Shown here piece after piece: positions 9,799-20,475 of a stretch of DNA of 64,000 bases. The stretch lies in the NCBI GenBank assembly GCA_963575745.1, contig CAUYUJ010014192.1, positions 200,001-264,000 on the forward strand, written 5' to 3'. Position 1 is the stretch's first letter, and every line of letters starts with the position of its first letter. Below the pieces are notes generated by a model that was not told the DNA's origin, made no database searches, and was given only the letters and a program-made list of their open reading frames with translations. Origin of the DNA: Prorocentrum cordatum (Eukaryota > Sar > Dinophyceae > Prorocentrales > Prorocentraceae). Both the position numbers and the translations under genes were made by a program.

Positions 9799-11330
9799 AT
9801 GAAGCGGCCCCTGAACGCAGAGCTGGCCAACGGCCGCCTGGCCAGGATGGCCACCATCGGGATGTTCCTCCAGGACGGCCTCATGGGCTCCGCCTGGGGC
9901 GACTGGGCGACCTGCACGGATTCGCCGCCGCGCGCCTTCGAGAGCGAGTGGGGCCCGCTCGGCCTTGCGAAGGACGTCGGTGCGGACTTCCTCCACAGGA
10001 GAAGGGGCACCGAGGTCAAGAACGGCCGCTTCGCCATGTCGGCCGCCATAGGGTACATCGTACAGGGTGTCTTCCTGTGGCTGGGAGGTGTCTTCCTCAA
10101 GGGGCCTGCCCTCGCGAGTCTTCCGAAAGGCCAGAGCGTTCTGGGCAAGGTGTCTGGTTCCGACTGTGGGCAAATGTTCCTGTTCTACGGCTCCCCCGAG
10201 CTCCAAGCGGCCAGGCAGGACCCTACGGACCCTCCGAGCAAGCTCAGCAGAACCGAGGCGGGTTTCGGAAGGTCGCACCTCGGGGCCCCTGATGGGCTCG
10301 AGGGGGGCGGCATCGAGGACCCTGAGAAGAACAAGTGGTCCCTGAGCGCGGAGCCGGCCGAAGGCGCCTGAACAGGGCGGCCATCATCGGGATGTTCTTC
10401 CAGGACAACCGCACAGGCTCCGCCTGGGGCGACGGGGGGAACTACATTGACTCGTCGCTGCGCGCCCTCGAGAGCGAGCTGTGCGCGCAGGCGCCCGTCG
10501 GCTACTGGGGCCCGCTCGGCCTTGCGAAGGACTTCGGTGTGGACGCCCCCCTCGGGATGAGAGACGCCGAGGTCAAGCGCGGCCGCGTCGCCACGTGGGC
10601 CGCCATAGGGTACATCGTGCAGGACTTCTTCCCGTGGCCGCGAGGTGTCGTCCTCGAGGGCTCCGCCCGGGGCGACTGGGCGACCCGCGCGGATCCGCCG
10701 CCGCGCGCCGTCGAGAGCGTGTGGGGCCTGCAGGCGCCCGTCGGCCACTGGGGCCCGGTCGGCCTTGCAAAGGACGGCGGTGCGGACGTCGTCGACAGGA
10801 GGAGGCGCACCGAGATCAAGCACGGCCGCATTGCCACGTGGGCCGCCACGGGGTACAGTGGGACGGGTATCTTCCTGTGGCTGGGAAGTGTCGCCCTCGA
10901 GGGGCCTGCCGTTACGAGTCTTCCGAGGGGCCTGAGCGCTCCTGGCAAGGTGTCTGGTGCCGACTGGGGGCAAACGCTCTTGTTCTACGGCTCCCTCGAG
11001 CTTCACGCGCCCAGGCAGGGCCCCGCGGATCCTCTGGGCAAGCTCAGCAGGACCGAGGCGGGCTTCGAAGAGTCGTATTTCGGGGCCCTCGGCGGGCTCA
11101 AGGGGGACGGCATCGAGGACCCTGAGAAGAACAAGCGGTCCCTGAGCGCGGAGCTGGCCGAAGGCCGCCTGGCCATGACGGCCATCATCGGGATGTTCTT
11201 CCAGGACAACCTCACGGGCTCCGCCCTGGGCGAATGGGCGACCTACACGGATTCGCCGCCTCGTGCCCTCGAGAGCGAGCTGTGCGTGCAGGCGCCCGTC
11301 GGCTACGACGACCCGCTCGGCCTCGCTGAG
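9799..11330 (+). pseudogene. Broken light-harvesting (chlorophyll a/c type) polyprotein array
   Basis: The sequence reads as tandem units of a dinoflagellate thylakoid antenna protein. Helix-3 motifs AELANGRLARM (9823) and AELAEGRLAMT (11150) and helix-1 motifs TEVKNGR (10006), AEVKRGR (10567) and TEIKHGR (10810) keep the Glu and Arg that bind chlorophyll and pair helices. Linkers such as FESEWGPLGL and QAPVGYWGPLGLAKD are family hallmarks. Two lesions are visible. At about 10365, GAAGGC-GCCTG lacks one C found at 11160 (GAAGGCCGCCTG), giving a TGA at 10369. At about 10662 the frame jumps from the end of helix 1 (VVLEG) straight to the lumenal linker of the next unit (SARGDWATRADPP), so roughly two thirds of a unit is missing. 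Plastid targeting sequence, start and proper C-terminus are absent; both ends run into triplet repeats. A sequencing error could explain the single-base loss but not the deletion. Confidence 0.85.
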
Positions 11331-11334
11331 GTCC

Positions 11335-11600
11335 ACGTCCACGACCACGTCGGCGACGACCACGACCACGACGGCTACGAAGACGACCGCGACCACGTCT
11401 ACGACGACGGCGACCACGACCTTCACGGACGCCGTCGCCTCGACGACGACGACGACGACCACGACCACGAACACGCCCACGACGTCGACCATGACGGCGA
11501 CCACCAAGCGATTGAGGCCGACTCCGCTGCTGACGACGACGCCGACGCCGACGCCGACGCTGACGACGCCGACGTCGACGACTTAGACGCCGACAACGAC
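11335..11600 (+). repeat. GAC/ACG triplet repeat, downstream flank of the light-harvesting fragment
   Basis: Asp/His-coding in the antenna frame (VHVHDHVGDDHDHD), Thr-rich in another frame with TFTDAVASTTTTT near 11430. It mirrors the 9571-9798 repeat, so the antenna fragment is bracketed by the same low-complexity sequence. It passes into the GACGCCGAC repeat that opens the next array. Confidence 0.6.
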
Positions 11601-14600
11601 GACGCCGACCGGCTGCAGCACCACAGCTGCTGCAGCAGCGGCTGCACCAGCAGCAGCGGCAGCTTGCCTCCCCCCGTTTCGTCGACAGAAGATAACGTCC
11701 CAGAGGGGAATCGAGGTGCGGTTGGGCCAGAGGCCACGATACCACCCCCCACATCATGGTCAGACGATGGCGCCCCAGTGGGGAATCGAGAGGAGGCTGC
11801 CTTCAGTGATCAGTGCACAGCTCACACGAACGCCCCCCCCCTTCAGGTGCGCCAGCAGGCCAGAGGAAAGGAACGGGAAGCCACTGCGGAGACGGTGGAG
11901 GCTGCGGAAGTTGCGGAGTCCCCCCCTCTAGTCGAGCTGTCCGTCAGCAGTCCTTTGCACTAGCAAGGCAGAGGAATGGAGGGGGAAGTCACGGCGGAGA
12001 CGGCGGACGCTGTGGAAGCCGCGGAATTCCCCCACAGTGCAACCAGCGCGCCAGCAGTCCTCCGGGAGTGGTGACAGAAGGTCCTCCGCAGGCCTACGAG
12101 GAAAGAGCCATCCAAGACGATTCGACCTGCCCCACGCGAGGATACATCGCCGATCCCCTCTCCTCTTTCAATTCACTTGATATTGCGGCTATCGGCTGCG
12201 CCTCCTCCTCTCCTCGTCCTCTTACTGCGCAGGGCACTCACAGCAGGGCGCGAGCACACCCCGCAGGTTGTGCCATGTTTCCCCCGTGCCGTGCAAGGAG
12301 GGCATCCCCAGGTTGAGGCTGAGGCAGACGACTCGGGCCACTATACGAGGGCGCTCAGTACTGCGCAGGGCACTCTTGCAGGACATGGGCACAACTCCCA
12401 TCCTGGCACACGCCCCCCAATTGTGAGCAGTTCCCCCCGGACCGCGCCAGTCTGGCTGCCAACCTTGAAGCCTGCAGTTCCCCACAGGGCCCTGCCAGGC
12501 GCGCAGCTGGAGCCGTCGCGAGCAGATCGCGAGTCCCCCGGCCAGGGCAGCGAGGCCCTTGCGGTGAAAACTTGCAGCCAGGACACACGGCCACGCCAGA
12601 GGCCCGACCCGCGGCAATGGCCAGAGCCCGAAGACCGCCACACGGGGCAGCAGGTGTACAAAATCAACAACATCCAGTGGGAACATCCCCCTCAGGATAA
12701 TCAGCCCGCCAGCAGTCCTCTGGGGGTGCCACGCGCGCTGCAGGGAGACCGCAGAGCGGCCGCCCAGACGCAGGACAACGAAGCCATACGCCGGCTCGTC
12801 GAGAGAAACCTCTTCGCGCCGATTCGCCCTCCGCCCCCTGATAGTGATCGGCCGCACCACAGCTGCCCTAGCTGCTGCCGCAGCAGCAGCAGCAGCGGCA
12901 GCTCGCCCCCCCCCGTTGCGTCGACTGAAGACAACGCCCCAGGAGGGAATCGACGTGCGGTTGAGGCAGAGGCCACGGCACCACCACCCACATCGTGGTC
13001 TGACGATGGTGTCCCGGTGGGGAATCGAGAGGAGGTTGCCTGCAGTGACCAGTGTACAGCTCACACGAACGTTCCCCCCTTCAGCTGCGCCAGCAGGCCA
13101 GAGGAAAGGAACGGGAAGTCACTGCGGAGACGGCGGAGGCTGCGGGAGCCGCGGGGCACCCCCCTCTGGTCAAACTGTCCGACAGCAGTCCTCTGCACCA
13201 GCAAGGCAGAGGAATGGAAGGGGAAGTCGCGGCGGAGACGGCGGAGGCTGCGGAAGCCGCGGGATTTTCCCCACAGTGCAACCGGCGCGCCAGCAGTCCT
13301 CCGGGATGCAGTGTCCAGGGTGCGGCCCATACGAACGACCCTCGAAAGGAGGCAACATGCAGTGACCAGTGTACGGCTCGTGCGCAGGGCACTCTCACAG
13401 CAGGACATGGGCGCAACCCATATCTCGGCGCAGGCGAAGCCGAGGCCGACGCCGAAGCCGTCGACGACGCTGACGCCGACGCCGACGCCGACGACCGACG
13501 ACGCCGACGTCGACGACGTAGACGCCGACAACGACGTGGTTGTGCCATGTTCCCCCCGTGCCGTGCAAGGAGAGCACCCCCAGGCTGAGGCTGTGGCAGA
13601 CGACTCGTGCCACTATATACGGACGCACGCCTACGGGGAAAGAGCCACCCAAGACGACTCGACTTGCCCCGCGCGAGGATGCATCGCCGATCCCCTCTCC
13701 TCCTTCAATTTACCAGATATTGCGGCAATCGGCTGCGCCTCCTTCTCTCCTCCTCCTCCTACTGCGCAGGGCACCGTCGCAGCTGGGCACGGGCGCAACC
13801 CACAGGTTGTGCCACGTTCCCCCCGCGCCGTGCAAGGAGAGCATCCCCAGGCTGAGGCTGCGGCAGACGACTCGTGCCACTATGCGCGTTCCCCCCGCGC
13901 CGTGCCAGCCCGGCGGCCAACCTCGAGGCCTGCAGTTCCCACAGGGCCCTGCCAGGCGCGCAGCTGGAGCTGTCGCGAGCAGATCGCGAGCCCCCCAGTC
14001 AGGGAAGCGAGGCCTGCGCGGTGGAAACTTGCGGCCAGGAGACACGGCCACACCAGCGGCCTGACCCGCGGCAATGGCCAGAGCCCAAAGACCCCCACAC
14101 GGGGCAGCAGCTGTACAAACCAGGAATCAACAACATCCAGTGGGACCTGCCCGGGGAGACGCCCGGCCAAGCGATGCGACGGCTCAAAGTCACACTTGGA
14201 TCGATGTTCACTGGCACTTGGCACGCTTTCGCCAAGCGGCAGTCTGCGCCCTGCAGCAAGGGCGCGCTCGACCCGCTTCGGCACGACCCGCAGACCTGCC
14301 ACCTCTTCCTGGAGTCCTTCCGCAGCCACAAGTGCGACGTACGGGTCCTCAGCGACGCGCTGGGCCTCAACGTCGACTGGACTCGGCAGTGGCAGCTGCA
14401 CCTGGGTCGGTGGCGCCCGGCTCACGTGGCGCGGTGAGCTACGCTCGCGGTTGGGAGGCGCGGGACAGCCACCCAGACACAGGACAAAGCGGGCTTGCGC
14501 CGGCCCTCACTCAGGCCCATACGGGGTAACAGCCACTGGTGGCGCTGCTGTCCTGCGCAAGTGGTGCATCCTTTGGCAGGCTCCACCTTTCCTCGGCAGG

Positions 14601-16900
14601 CCCGGCCCACTGCTGTGGAGGTTGTTCCCCCCAGCTCCTGCGACGGGGTACTTCCGACGACTGGTGACCTTGCTCTGGTGGCGTTTCCCCCCGCCAGGCA
14701 GGCGCCTCCCCCCTGACTGCATTCCGACTGCGCCATGTTGGATCCTCGGCTGCCGGTGTCGCGCAGCACGGAACCTTAATATTCAAGTGGAGTCTGGGGG
14801 GGGGGGAACGGACGCTTAAGGACACGCGAAAACGGACGCTGCCGACGTCGACGCCGACGCCGACGCCGGCGCCGACGACGCGGGCGGCGACGACGTTGAC
14901 GCCGACAACGACGACGCCGACCCGCTGCAGCACCGCAGCTGCCGCAGCCGCTGCTGCAGCAGCAGCAGCGGCAGCTTGCCTCCATCCGCTTCGTCGACAG
15001 AAGACAACGTCCCTGAGGGGAATCGAGGTGTGGCTGAGGCAGAGAGAGGCCACGATACTACCCCCCACATCGTGGTCAGGCGATGGCGCCCCAGTGGGGA
15101 TCGAGAGGGGGTAGCCTGCAGTGACCTGTGTACAGCTCGCACGTGCGCCCCCCCCTTCAGCTGCACCAGCAGGCCAAGGACAGGAACGGGAAGTCACTGC
15201 GGTGACGGCGGATGCCGCGGATGCCGCGGAGCACCCCGCTCTGGCCCAACTGCTCGCCAGCTGTCCTCTGTTCCAGCAAGTCAGTGGCATGGGGGCTGTG
15301 TCGCGGCGGAGACGGCGGAGGCTCGGGTTGTCGGCCGCGGCGGCAACGACAGACGCCCCCTTTCCGACCAGTCCGACGGCCTTGCCTTGGCGGCGCTTCC
15401 CCCCCACCAGGCGGCGCCGCACGCCGACGACGTGCCGACTTTGAGCGTTGGTCTTCGACAGGCGGTGTCACTGCTTGGCACTCCCTCCCCTTTGCATTCA
15501 ATTGTCCTGCGGCTATCGGCTGCGCCTCCCCCTCTTCCCCCCTGACGCCCTCGACGACTGCGGTGGCGGACCGACTACGTGCGACGTTCACGGGGCACGC
15601 TCCACAGGCAGGGGCCCCCACGGGTCAGTGCCGCCGAGGTGGCCGTCACGCGTCATTCCGACTACGCCATGTTGGGTTTTCGACTGCCGGTGTCGTGCAT
15701 CACGGACCCTTAATATTCAAGTGGAGACTGGGAGGAAAACGGGCGCTTTAGGGCACGGGAAAACGAACGCTGCCGACGTCGTCGCCGCCCCGACGCCGAC
15801 GCCCACGACGCCGGCGGCGACGACGTTGACGCCGACAACGACGACGCCGACCCGCTGCAGCACCACAGCTGCCGCAGCCGCTGCTGCAGCAGCAGCAGCG
15901 GCAGCTTGCCTCCGCCCGTCTCGTCGACAGAAGACAACGTCCCAGAAAAGAATCGAGTTGTGGCTGAGGCAGAGGCCACGATACCACCCCCCACATCGTG
16001 GTCAGGCGATGGCGCCCCAGTGGGGATCGAGAGAGGGTAGCCTGCAGTGCCCAGCGTACAGCTCACACGTACGTCCCCCCCCTTCTGCTGCACCAGCAGG
16101 CCAGAGGAAAGGAGCGGGATGTCACTGCGGAGGCCGCGGATGCCGCGGAGCACCCCACTCTGGTCTACTGCCCGTCATCTGTCTTCTGTTCCAGCAAGAC
16201 AGCGGCATGGGGGGGGTGTCACGGCGGAGACGGCGGGGGCTCGGGATGTCGACCTTGGCGGCAACGACAGACGCCCCCTCTCCGACCAGTCACACTAACG
16301 ACTCCCCCCTCCATCTGCGACAACAGGCCAGAGGAATGGTGCGGGGAGTCGGCGGAAGCGACGGGGGCTGCGGAAGCCGCTGGGCATCCCCTCTGGGCCC
16401 TCCGCCCGTCTGCCGTCCTCTGGCTGCGCCCTCTCTCAGCAGGGGGGCCACGGGACAGCCTCTCAGACGCAGGACAGCGCAGCCTTTCGCCGGCCCCTAC
16501 TGGCCCATACGGGAGTACAGCCACTGATGACGCTGCAGTCCTGCACAAGTGGCACTTCTTGGCAGGCTCCTCCTTCCCGCGGAGGGCCCGGCCCACTGCT
16601 GTGAAGGGTGTCCCCCCAGCTCCTGCGACGGAGTCCCGACGTCCGACGGCCTTGCCCTGGCAGCGTTTCCCCCCCACCAGGCGGCGCCGCACGCCGACGA
16701 CATGCCGACTTTGAGTGTTGGGTCCTCGACAGGCGGTGTCACTGCCTGGCCCCTCCTCCCCTTTGCATTCAATTGTCCTGCGGCTATCGGCTGCTGGCGG
16801 ACCGACTACGTGCGACGTTCACAAGGCACGCTCCACAGGCAGGAGCCCCAACGGGTCAATGCCGCCGAGGTGGCCGTTACTCGTCAAGGGCCTGTTTCAC
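11535..16900 (+). repeat. Array of four diverged complex repeat units
   Basis: The landmark GTCGACAG/TGAAGA occurs at 11681, 12920, 14993 and 15923. Each time it is preceded by GACGCCGACAACGACG and/or CAGCAGCAGCGGCAGCT and followed by GAGGCAGAGGCCACG, CACCCCCCACATCG and GGCGCCCCAGTGGGGA. The last two units are about 930 bp apart and share CTTAATATTCAAGTGGAG at 14774 and 15709. The first two are longer and share a GCAATGGCCAGAGCCC block near 12617 and 14072. Inside units a 105-bp subrepeat (AGGCAGAGGAATGG...GGCGGAGGCTGCGG) is doubled, for example at 13100 and 13205. Long GC-driven open frames cross it (for example 12177-14819), but their composition is Pro/Ser/Arg-rich and no ATG opens that frame, so I do not call it a gene. 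Confidence 0.75.
14116..14437 (+). CDS. Coding-looking exon candidate inside the repeat array
   Basis: About 106 codons up to TGA at 14435-14437 have G/C-ending codons and a balanced protein composition: NNIQWDLPGETPGQAMRRL, GTWHAFAKRQSAPCSKG, CHLFLESFRSHKCDVRV, ALGLNVDWTRQWQLHLGRW. A diverged partial copy of the first part lies at 12654-12700 (KINNIQWEHPPQDNQ). No ATG opens it, so it would be an internal or last exon. Family unknown. It may belong to a mobile element carried by the array. Confidence 0.35.
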
Positions 16901-17765
16901 CGCAGTGCGGCTCCAGCCTAATACCTTTGAGTCGCCTCCTGGGGGCGAGGTGTACCTCTCACAGCACTGCGTATAGATCCCACAATGGTGCGTGGGTCTA
17001 CCCGGGCGGCACTCCATCCGCGGTGCGCAGGTGGCCCGCCTGCCCGCAGTTCCCCCCTGACGTGCCTCGGACGCTTGTGATTGTGAAGTGGTTCCGCACG
17101 ACGTTTCCCCCCTCCCGGTGGGTGACAGTTGCCACGTGGGATTCACGCCGTGTCTACCGTCATGAGTCAGTGGAGTTCTGCCTTCGAGCACGCGGTGCTC
17201 AATGAGTGTGGCCCCCCCCTTTTTTCCTCTTCCGTCTTCTGTCGCCCCTTCCCGCGCCGCCCGGCTCTCTGGTCGCCTCGCTCCCCCTCCCCTGCCTCTG
17301 CTCTTCCTTCCAATGTGTATTGCGTGTGCACCAATTATGTGGCTCTGTGCTCCAGTTTGCCCGATCGACACGCCCTGTGGACTTTTCCTTGCGGGCCGCT
17401 GAACAAACAAATATCCTCACCAGCCGCCCCGGACGTTGTGCTTGCTCCCTGTCCCTCTCCTTGCCGCGAACCAAAACAAATATCCTCACCAGCCCGTCCA
17501 AAGCAGACACCATGCGAGCTGCGCTGATCAGGGAACGACGACAGACAACCACTCGAACCAAAGCAGCGGCAGGCTCCCTGTGTGTTTGGTGAATGGCGTC
17601 CGCGTCGCTGCGTGCGTTTCGCTGCTCGACCTGGACGTCTTGCTTGAGAGGGTGCTCCTCGGTGCCCCGTTGGCGTCGTGCGTAGAGCCGTTGCCGGTCG
17701 GTGCTCGCCGGGCGTGCGCCGCTTCGGGGGCGTGTTGGGGGCTTCCTGCCCTGACCTTCCAGAGA
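16901..17765. other. GC-rich spacer with duplicated 19-mer
   Basis: No gene recognised. ACAAATATCCTCACCAGCC occurs at about 17405 and 17477, 70 bp apart. The rest is C-rich sequence. Confidence 0.4.
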
Positions 17766-17881
17766 GCTATTTTTTAGCACGGGAGGCCTAAAAACCTAAA
17801 CAACTAAACGAAACAGCCTAAAACCAAAACATAAAATAGCTTTGGGATAGGTTTTTTGTTTAACGCGTGCTATTTTTTAGC
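17766..17881. repeat. AT-rich miniature element with GCTATTTTTTAGC ends
   Basis: GCTATTTTTTAGC opens at 17768 and closes at about 17870. Just inside, TAGCACG and CGTGCTA form a 7-bp inverted repeat. The interior is A-rich with CCTAAA words. It stands out in GC-rich surroundings. A transposition origin is inference, since only one copy was seen. Confidence 0.4.
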
Positions 17882-18309
17882 CCCCCTGGCAGGTCAGGGT
17901 GGGGCCGTGCCCTCGGGCCCTTCTGGGGCTCTCCTGGGTCCCTCACGGGGCCCTCTTCGGAGCCTTGGGGGGCCGCCATCCCGGAAGCCATCGGCCAAAG
18001 CAGGGGGGGCACCCGGTCCGGCTGGGAGAAAGAAAGCGCGTGCTTTTCAAGAGGGGCTCGGTCGTTTCTGTGGTTTGCATGCGTTCCGCTGCCTGTTTGG
18101 CGGCGAGCCCCCTGGTGTGTCTTCGGGTTTCCTAGACGTACTTGGGGAAAAAAGGGGCTTCGTTCCTTGTTGATCGTTCCTTACATCAGGCCGAGTACTG
18201 TACTCAAGTACTGCCCTCCCCTCGGGGCCCGAAACATCGCCTCTTGGGGCCCTCTGGGACCGCTCCTGGAGCGGTCTTGGGCGCTCTCGGGGCCGTCCTG
18301 GGCCCATCC
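17882..18309. other. GC-rich spacer, nothing recognised
   Basis: Composed of degenerate GGGGCCCTC-type words. No gene or clear repeat boundary is supported. Confidence 0.4.
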
Positions 18310-18605
18310 TGAGCCCGCTGTCGAGGATCGCGAGCTTCTCTTGCGCCTGCTGGAGGAGGTCCTCTGCCGCGTCACGGGCCTCGCGCTTCTCCTCCACGGC
18401 TCTGCGGGCGTCGTGGAGTTTCCTATCGGCTCGCCCTGCTGCCCATGCTTATTTGCGCATGCGCGCCGCCCTCGACGGCGCTGCAGACTTGACCTCGAAT
18501 GCCGCCTGGCTGCTCCAGCTCGCCGCGCTTGACCTCGAACTGGCTGGCCACCGCCTCGGTGAAGCAGCTGGCCATCTCGGCCTAGGTCATCTTGGAGCCA
18601 TCTTG
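18310..18605 (-). pseudogene. Remnant of an unrecognised coiled-coil protein
   Basis: Read on -, ASCFTEAVASQFEVKRGELEQ lies near 18560-18500, and further on KLHDARRAVEEKREARDAA then EDLLQQAQEKLAILD near 18415-18305. Both look coding, with G/C-ending codons and heptad-like charged helices, but they are in different frames. A TAG three codons before the first Met-Ala-Ser interrupts the upstream frame. A second piece (AAFEVKSAAPSRAARM) continues the first after a frame change. The family is unknown; retroelement ORF1-like proteins would fit but cannot be shown. Confidence 0.35.
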
Positions 18606-19240
18606 AGGCCTCAAGCGCCCATCGGACGGGAAAAGTCGAGAAGGCAAAACACGCGGAGCAACACGGCGGTTCGGAAGGAGTGTGGTTTCTTGAAGGCCTC
18701 ACAGTGGGAGGCTCGGAGGCTCGTGGAGGCATGGTGGAGGCCTGGGCTCTCCTGAACGATTTTGGAGGCCGTCTTGGGCTCTCCGGGGGGGCCCTCCGGA
18801 AGCCGCCCGGCGCCAAAAAGAGCTTTCGAACACCTCTTTGGGGGGGGAAGTGCTCCACCCAAGGGGGAGGGGGGAGCGGGGTTGGGACTCCTCTGCCCCC
18901 CTTCCCCTCTCGGGGGGGAGGGCTTCCAGACCCGAGGGGATGGGGGGGGAGGGGGAGGGGGGAGGGCAAGCTAGGTGCGCTCGCGTCATATCTGACATCC
19001 TACCCCTCCCTCCCATCCCTTACCATGGCGCAGATCCCCTCTCTACTCGCACAGTCGGATGTCGAGCAGGGCAATGATCCCGAAAGGGCACGCGATGCAT
19101 TGTAGAGCACGGCGTGGCATGGCGTAGACGAGCGCCGCGAAGCGTAGTATCAACCTAGCATTGCATTGCATGCCGTGGCATGGCACGGGAAATGACGCCA
19201 GCGCTGCAGCGGGAGCGCGAGTCGAAACGAGCGGAAGCGC
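18606..19240. other. G-rich spacer
   Basis: No gene recognised. G runs dominate 18780-18965. Near 19150-19190 short GCATTGCAT and GGCATGGCA words repeat. Confidence 0.35.
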
Positions 19241-19243
19241 AGA

Positions 19244-19365
19244 AATGAGGAGGAGGAGGAGGAGGGGGAGGAGGAGGAGGAGGAGGAGGAGGAGGAGGAG
19301 GAGGAGGAGGAGGAGGGAGGAGGGAGGAGGGAGGAGGAGGGGGAGGAGGAGGAGGCGATGGCAGC
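19244..19365 (+). repeat. (GGA)n array 1
   Basis: Near-pure GAG/GGA triplets, purine on +. Similar arrays lie at 22670-23710, 28100-28360, 39255-39310, 50765-50810, 53482-53565, 54370-54715 and 61680-61915; at 45360-45715 and 55345-55450 the pyrimidine strand is on +. Confidence 0.9.
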
Positions 19366-19548
19366 CCGCGCGCCGATCCAGGGGCCCTTTGAGGCCTCGG
19401 CTCCTCGCCCCCGTGCCCCGAGAGACCGGCTGCGCGCCCCGAGCCGTCACGTCTGCAGCCCCCGGGGCCCCGCGAGCGCCCCCAGAGGCCGAACCTGGCG
19501 TTGAGTCGGGCCTGTCCCTCTACAGTCGGGGGTGGACAGAACCCCCAA

Positions 19549-19712
19549 CAGTGGCACGTCGATTCGTGAATTGTCCTTTTCCGGTTCTCGAGAGGGCGCT
19601 GCGGCCGTTATTTCCCAGGCTCGCGCCCGCCAGGTTTGGGCCTCGGGTCGTTTTCACTAAACCACGTTTTACTAAAGGGAGGCCTGTCCATCCCCAACAC
19701 AGGGAGATTTTC
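19549..19712 (+). repeat. Dispersed repeat F8, copy 1
   Basis: Shares CGTCGATTCGTGA, TTCTCGAGAGGGCGC, GCGGCCGTTATTT and the TTTTACTAAAGGGAGG tail with 25568-25722. A shorter copy lies at 50258-50325. Confidence 0.7.
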
Positions 19713-19734
19713 GACGAAAAAAAAGTACCCCCAA

Positions 19735-19870
19735 AATAGTCAAAAAGAAATCCAAACATAGTATGGGGACTATTTTGTTGAGTATTGTTTGGCCTTTTTG
19801 GTGCACATTTTATTTGTGTTTGTTTTAATTCTCGTCGAACATCCCCTGTAGGGGGGCACGCCCGACATAA
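19735..19870 (-). repeat. AAGTCGGGC miniature element, degenerate copy
   Basis: The right terminal repeat is clear (CCTGTAGGGGGGCACGCCCGACATAA, given in parts: CCTGTAGGGGGG then CACGCCCGACATAA). The interior has the family's AAATAGTCAAAAA words. The left end is too diverged to fix. Confidence 0.45.
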
Positions 19871-19888
19871 TCCTAGCGCGAAGCACCA

Positions 19889-20044
19889 AGTCGGGCACGT
19901 CCCTCTACAGGAGGAAGAACCAAGCATGAGCAAGACATACTCGGTGGACACTTGTTTGACTAATTTTCGGGGCTGTTTGAACATACTGTGGACTGTTTCA
20001 CATTTTCCCTCCAACATCCGCCTGCAGGGGGACATGCCCGACCT
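19889..20044 (+). mobile_element. AAGTCGGGC miniature inverted-repeat element (MITE-like)
   Basis: The left end AAGTCGGGCACGTCCCTCT then ACAGGAGGA pairs with the right end TCCGCCTGCAGG then GGGACATGCCCGACCT, an inverted repeat of about 27 bp. The interior is AT-rich. About nine full or partial copies occur in the window. No transposase is present, so it would be non-autonomous. Confidence 0.75.
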
Positions 20045-20122
20045 GAGCGAAGCACGAGCCTTTGCTTCTGTGAGGTGCGTGCGAGGTCCTGGTACCCCCC
20101 TCAGGATGCAGCTATGGTCCAT

Positions 20123-20268
20123 AGGACGTGTGTTGGCCCAAGCGTGTGTTCATCCCGCTCGGTTCCGCCGACAGCGTGCAGCCTAATTATGTCGGCCCTC
20201 GTTGCGCCGCCGGCGTCGTGTCGAAGGGCCTCGGTGGACAAACACACGTTGGCGCCAGCACACGTCCT
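20123..20268. repeat. Foldback (inverted-repeat) element
   Basis: AGGACGTGTGTTGGCCCAAG at 20123 is matched in reverse complement by the stretch ending CACGTCCT at 20268. The outer 28 bases pair at 24 positions. Weaker pairing continues inward to a centre near 20195. An RNA of this region would form a long hairpin. Confidence 0.6.
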
Positions 20269-20475
20269 GAGAATCATCGAATGCAACTTCGGGAGGGCGT
20301 AGATGGAGCATCGGCGCTGGTATATCCGTGGCGGAAAGCCGGCCTCATCTGGCCGAGTCCAGTTGAATCCAGCGCATTCGCGTTGAATCTGCTCCATTCT
20401 CGTTTGGTCCGGCTTCATCTGGCTTGGTGGCTGCTGACTCCTCCTCAGTAGGCCTTGATCGTTCTTGCAAATCAG

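Noticed and set aside
12177-14819. An 880-codon open frame across the complex repeat array
   Set aside because: Opens with TTG, Pro/Ser/Arg-rich, crosses several repeat units in shifting phase; only the short stretch near 14116-14437 (in another frame) looks coding.
17785-17825. Telomere-like CCTAAA words
   Set aside because: Spacing and sequence are irregular and do not form the TTTAGGG array expected of a telomere.
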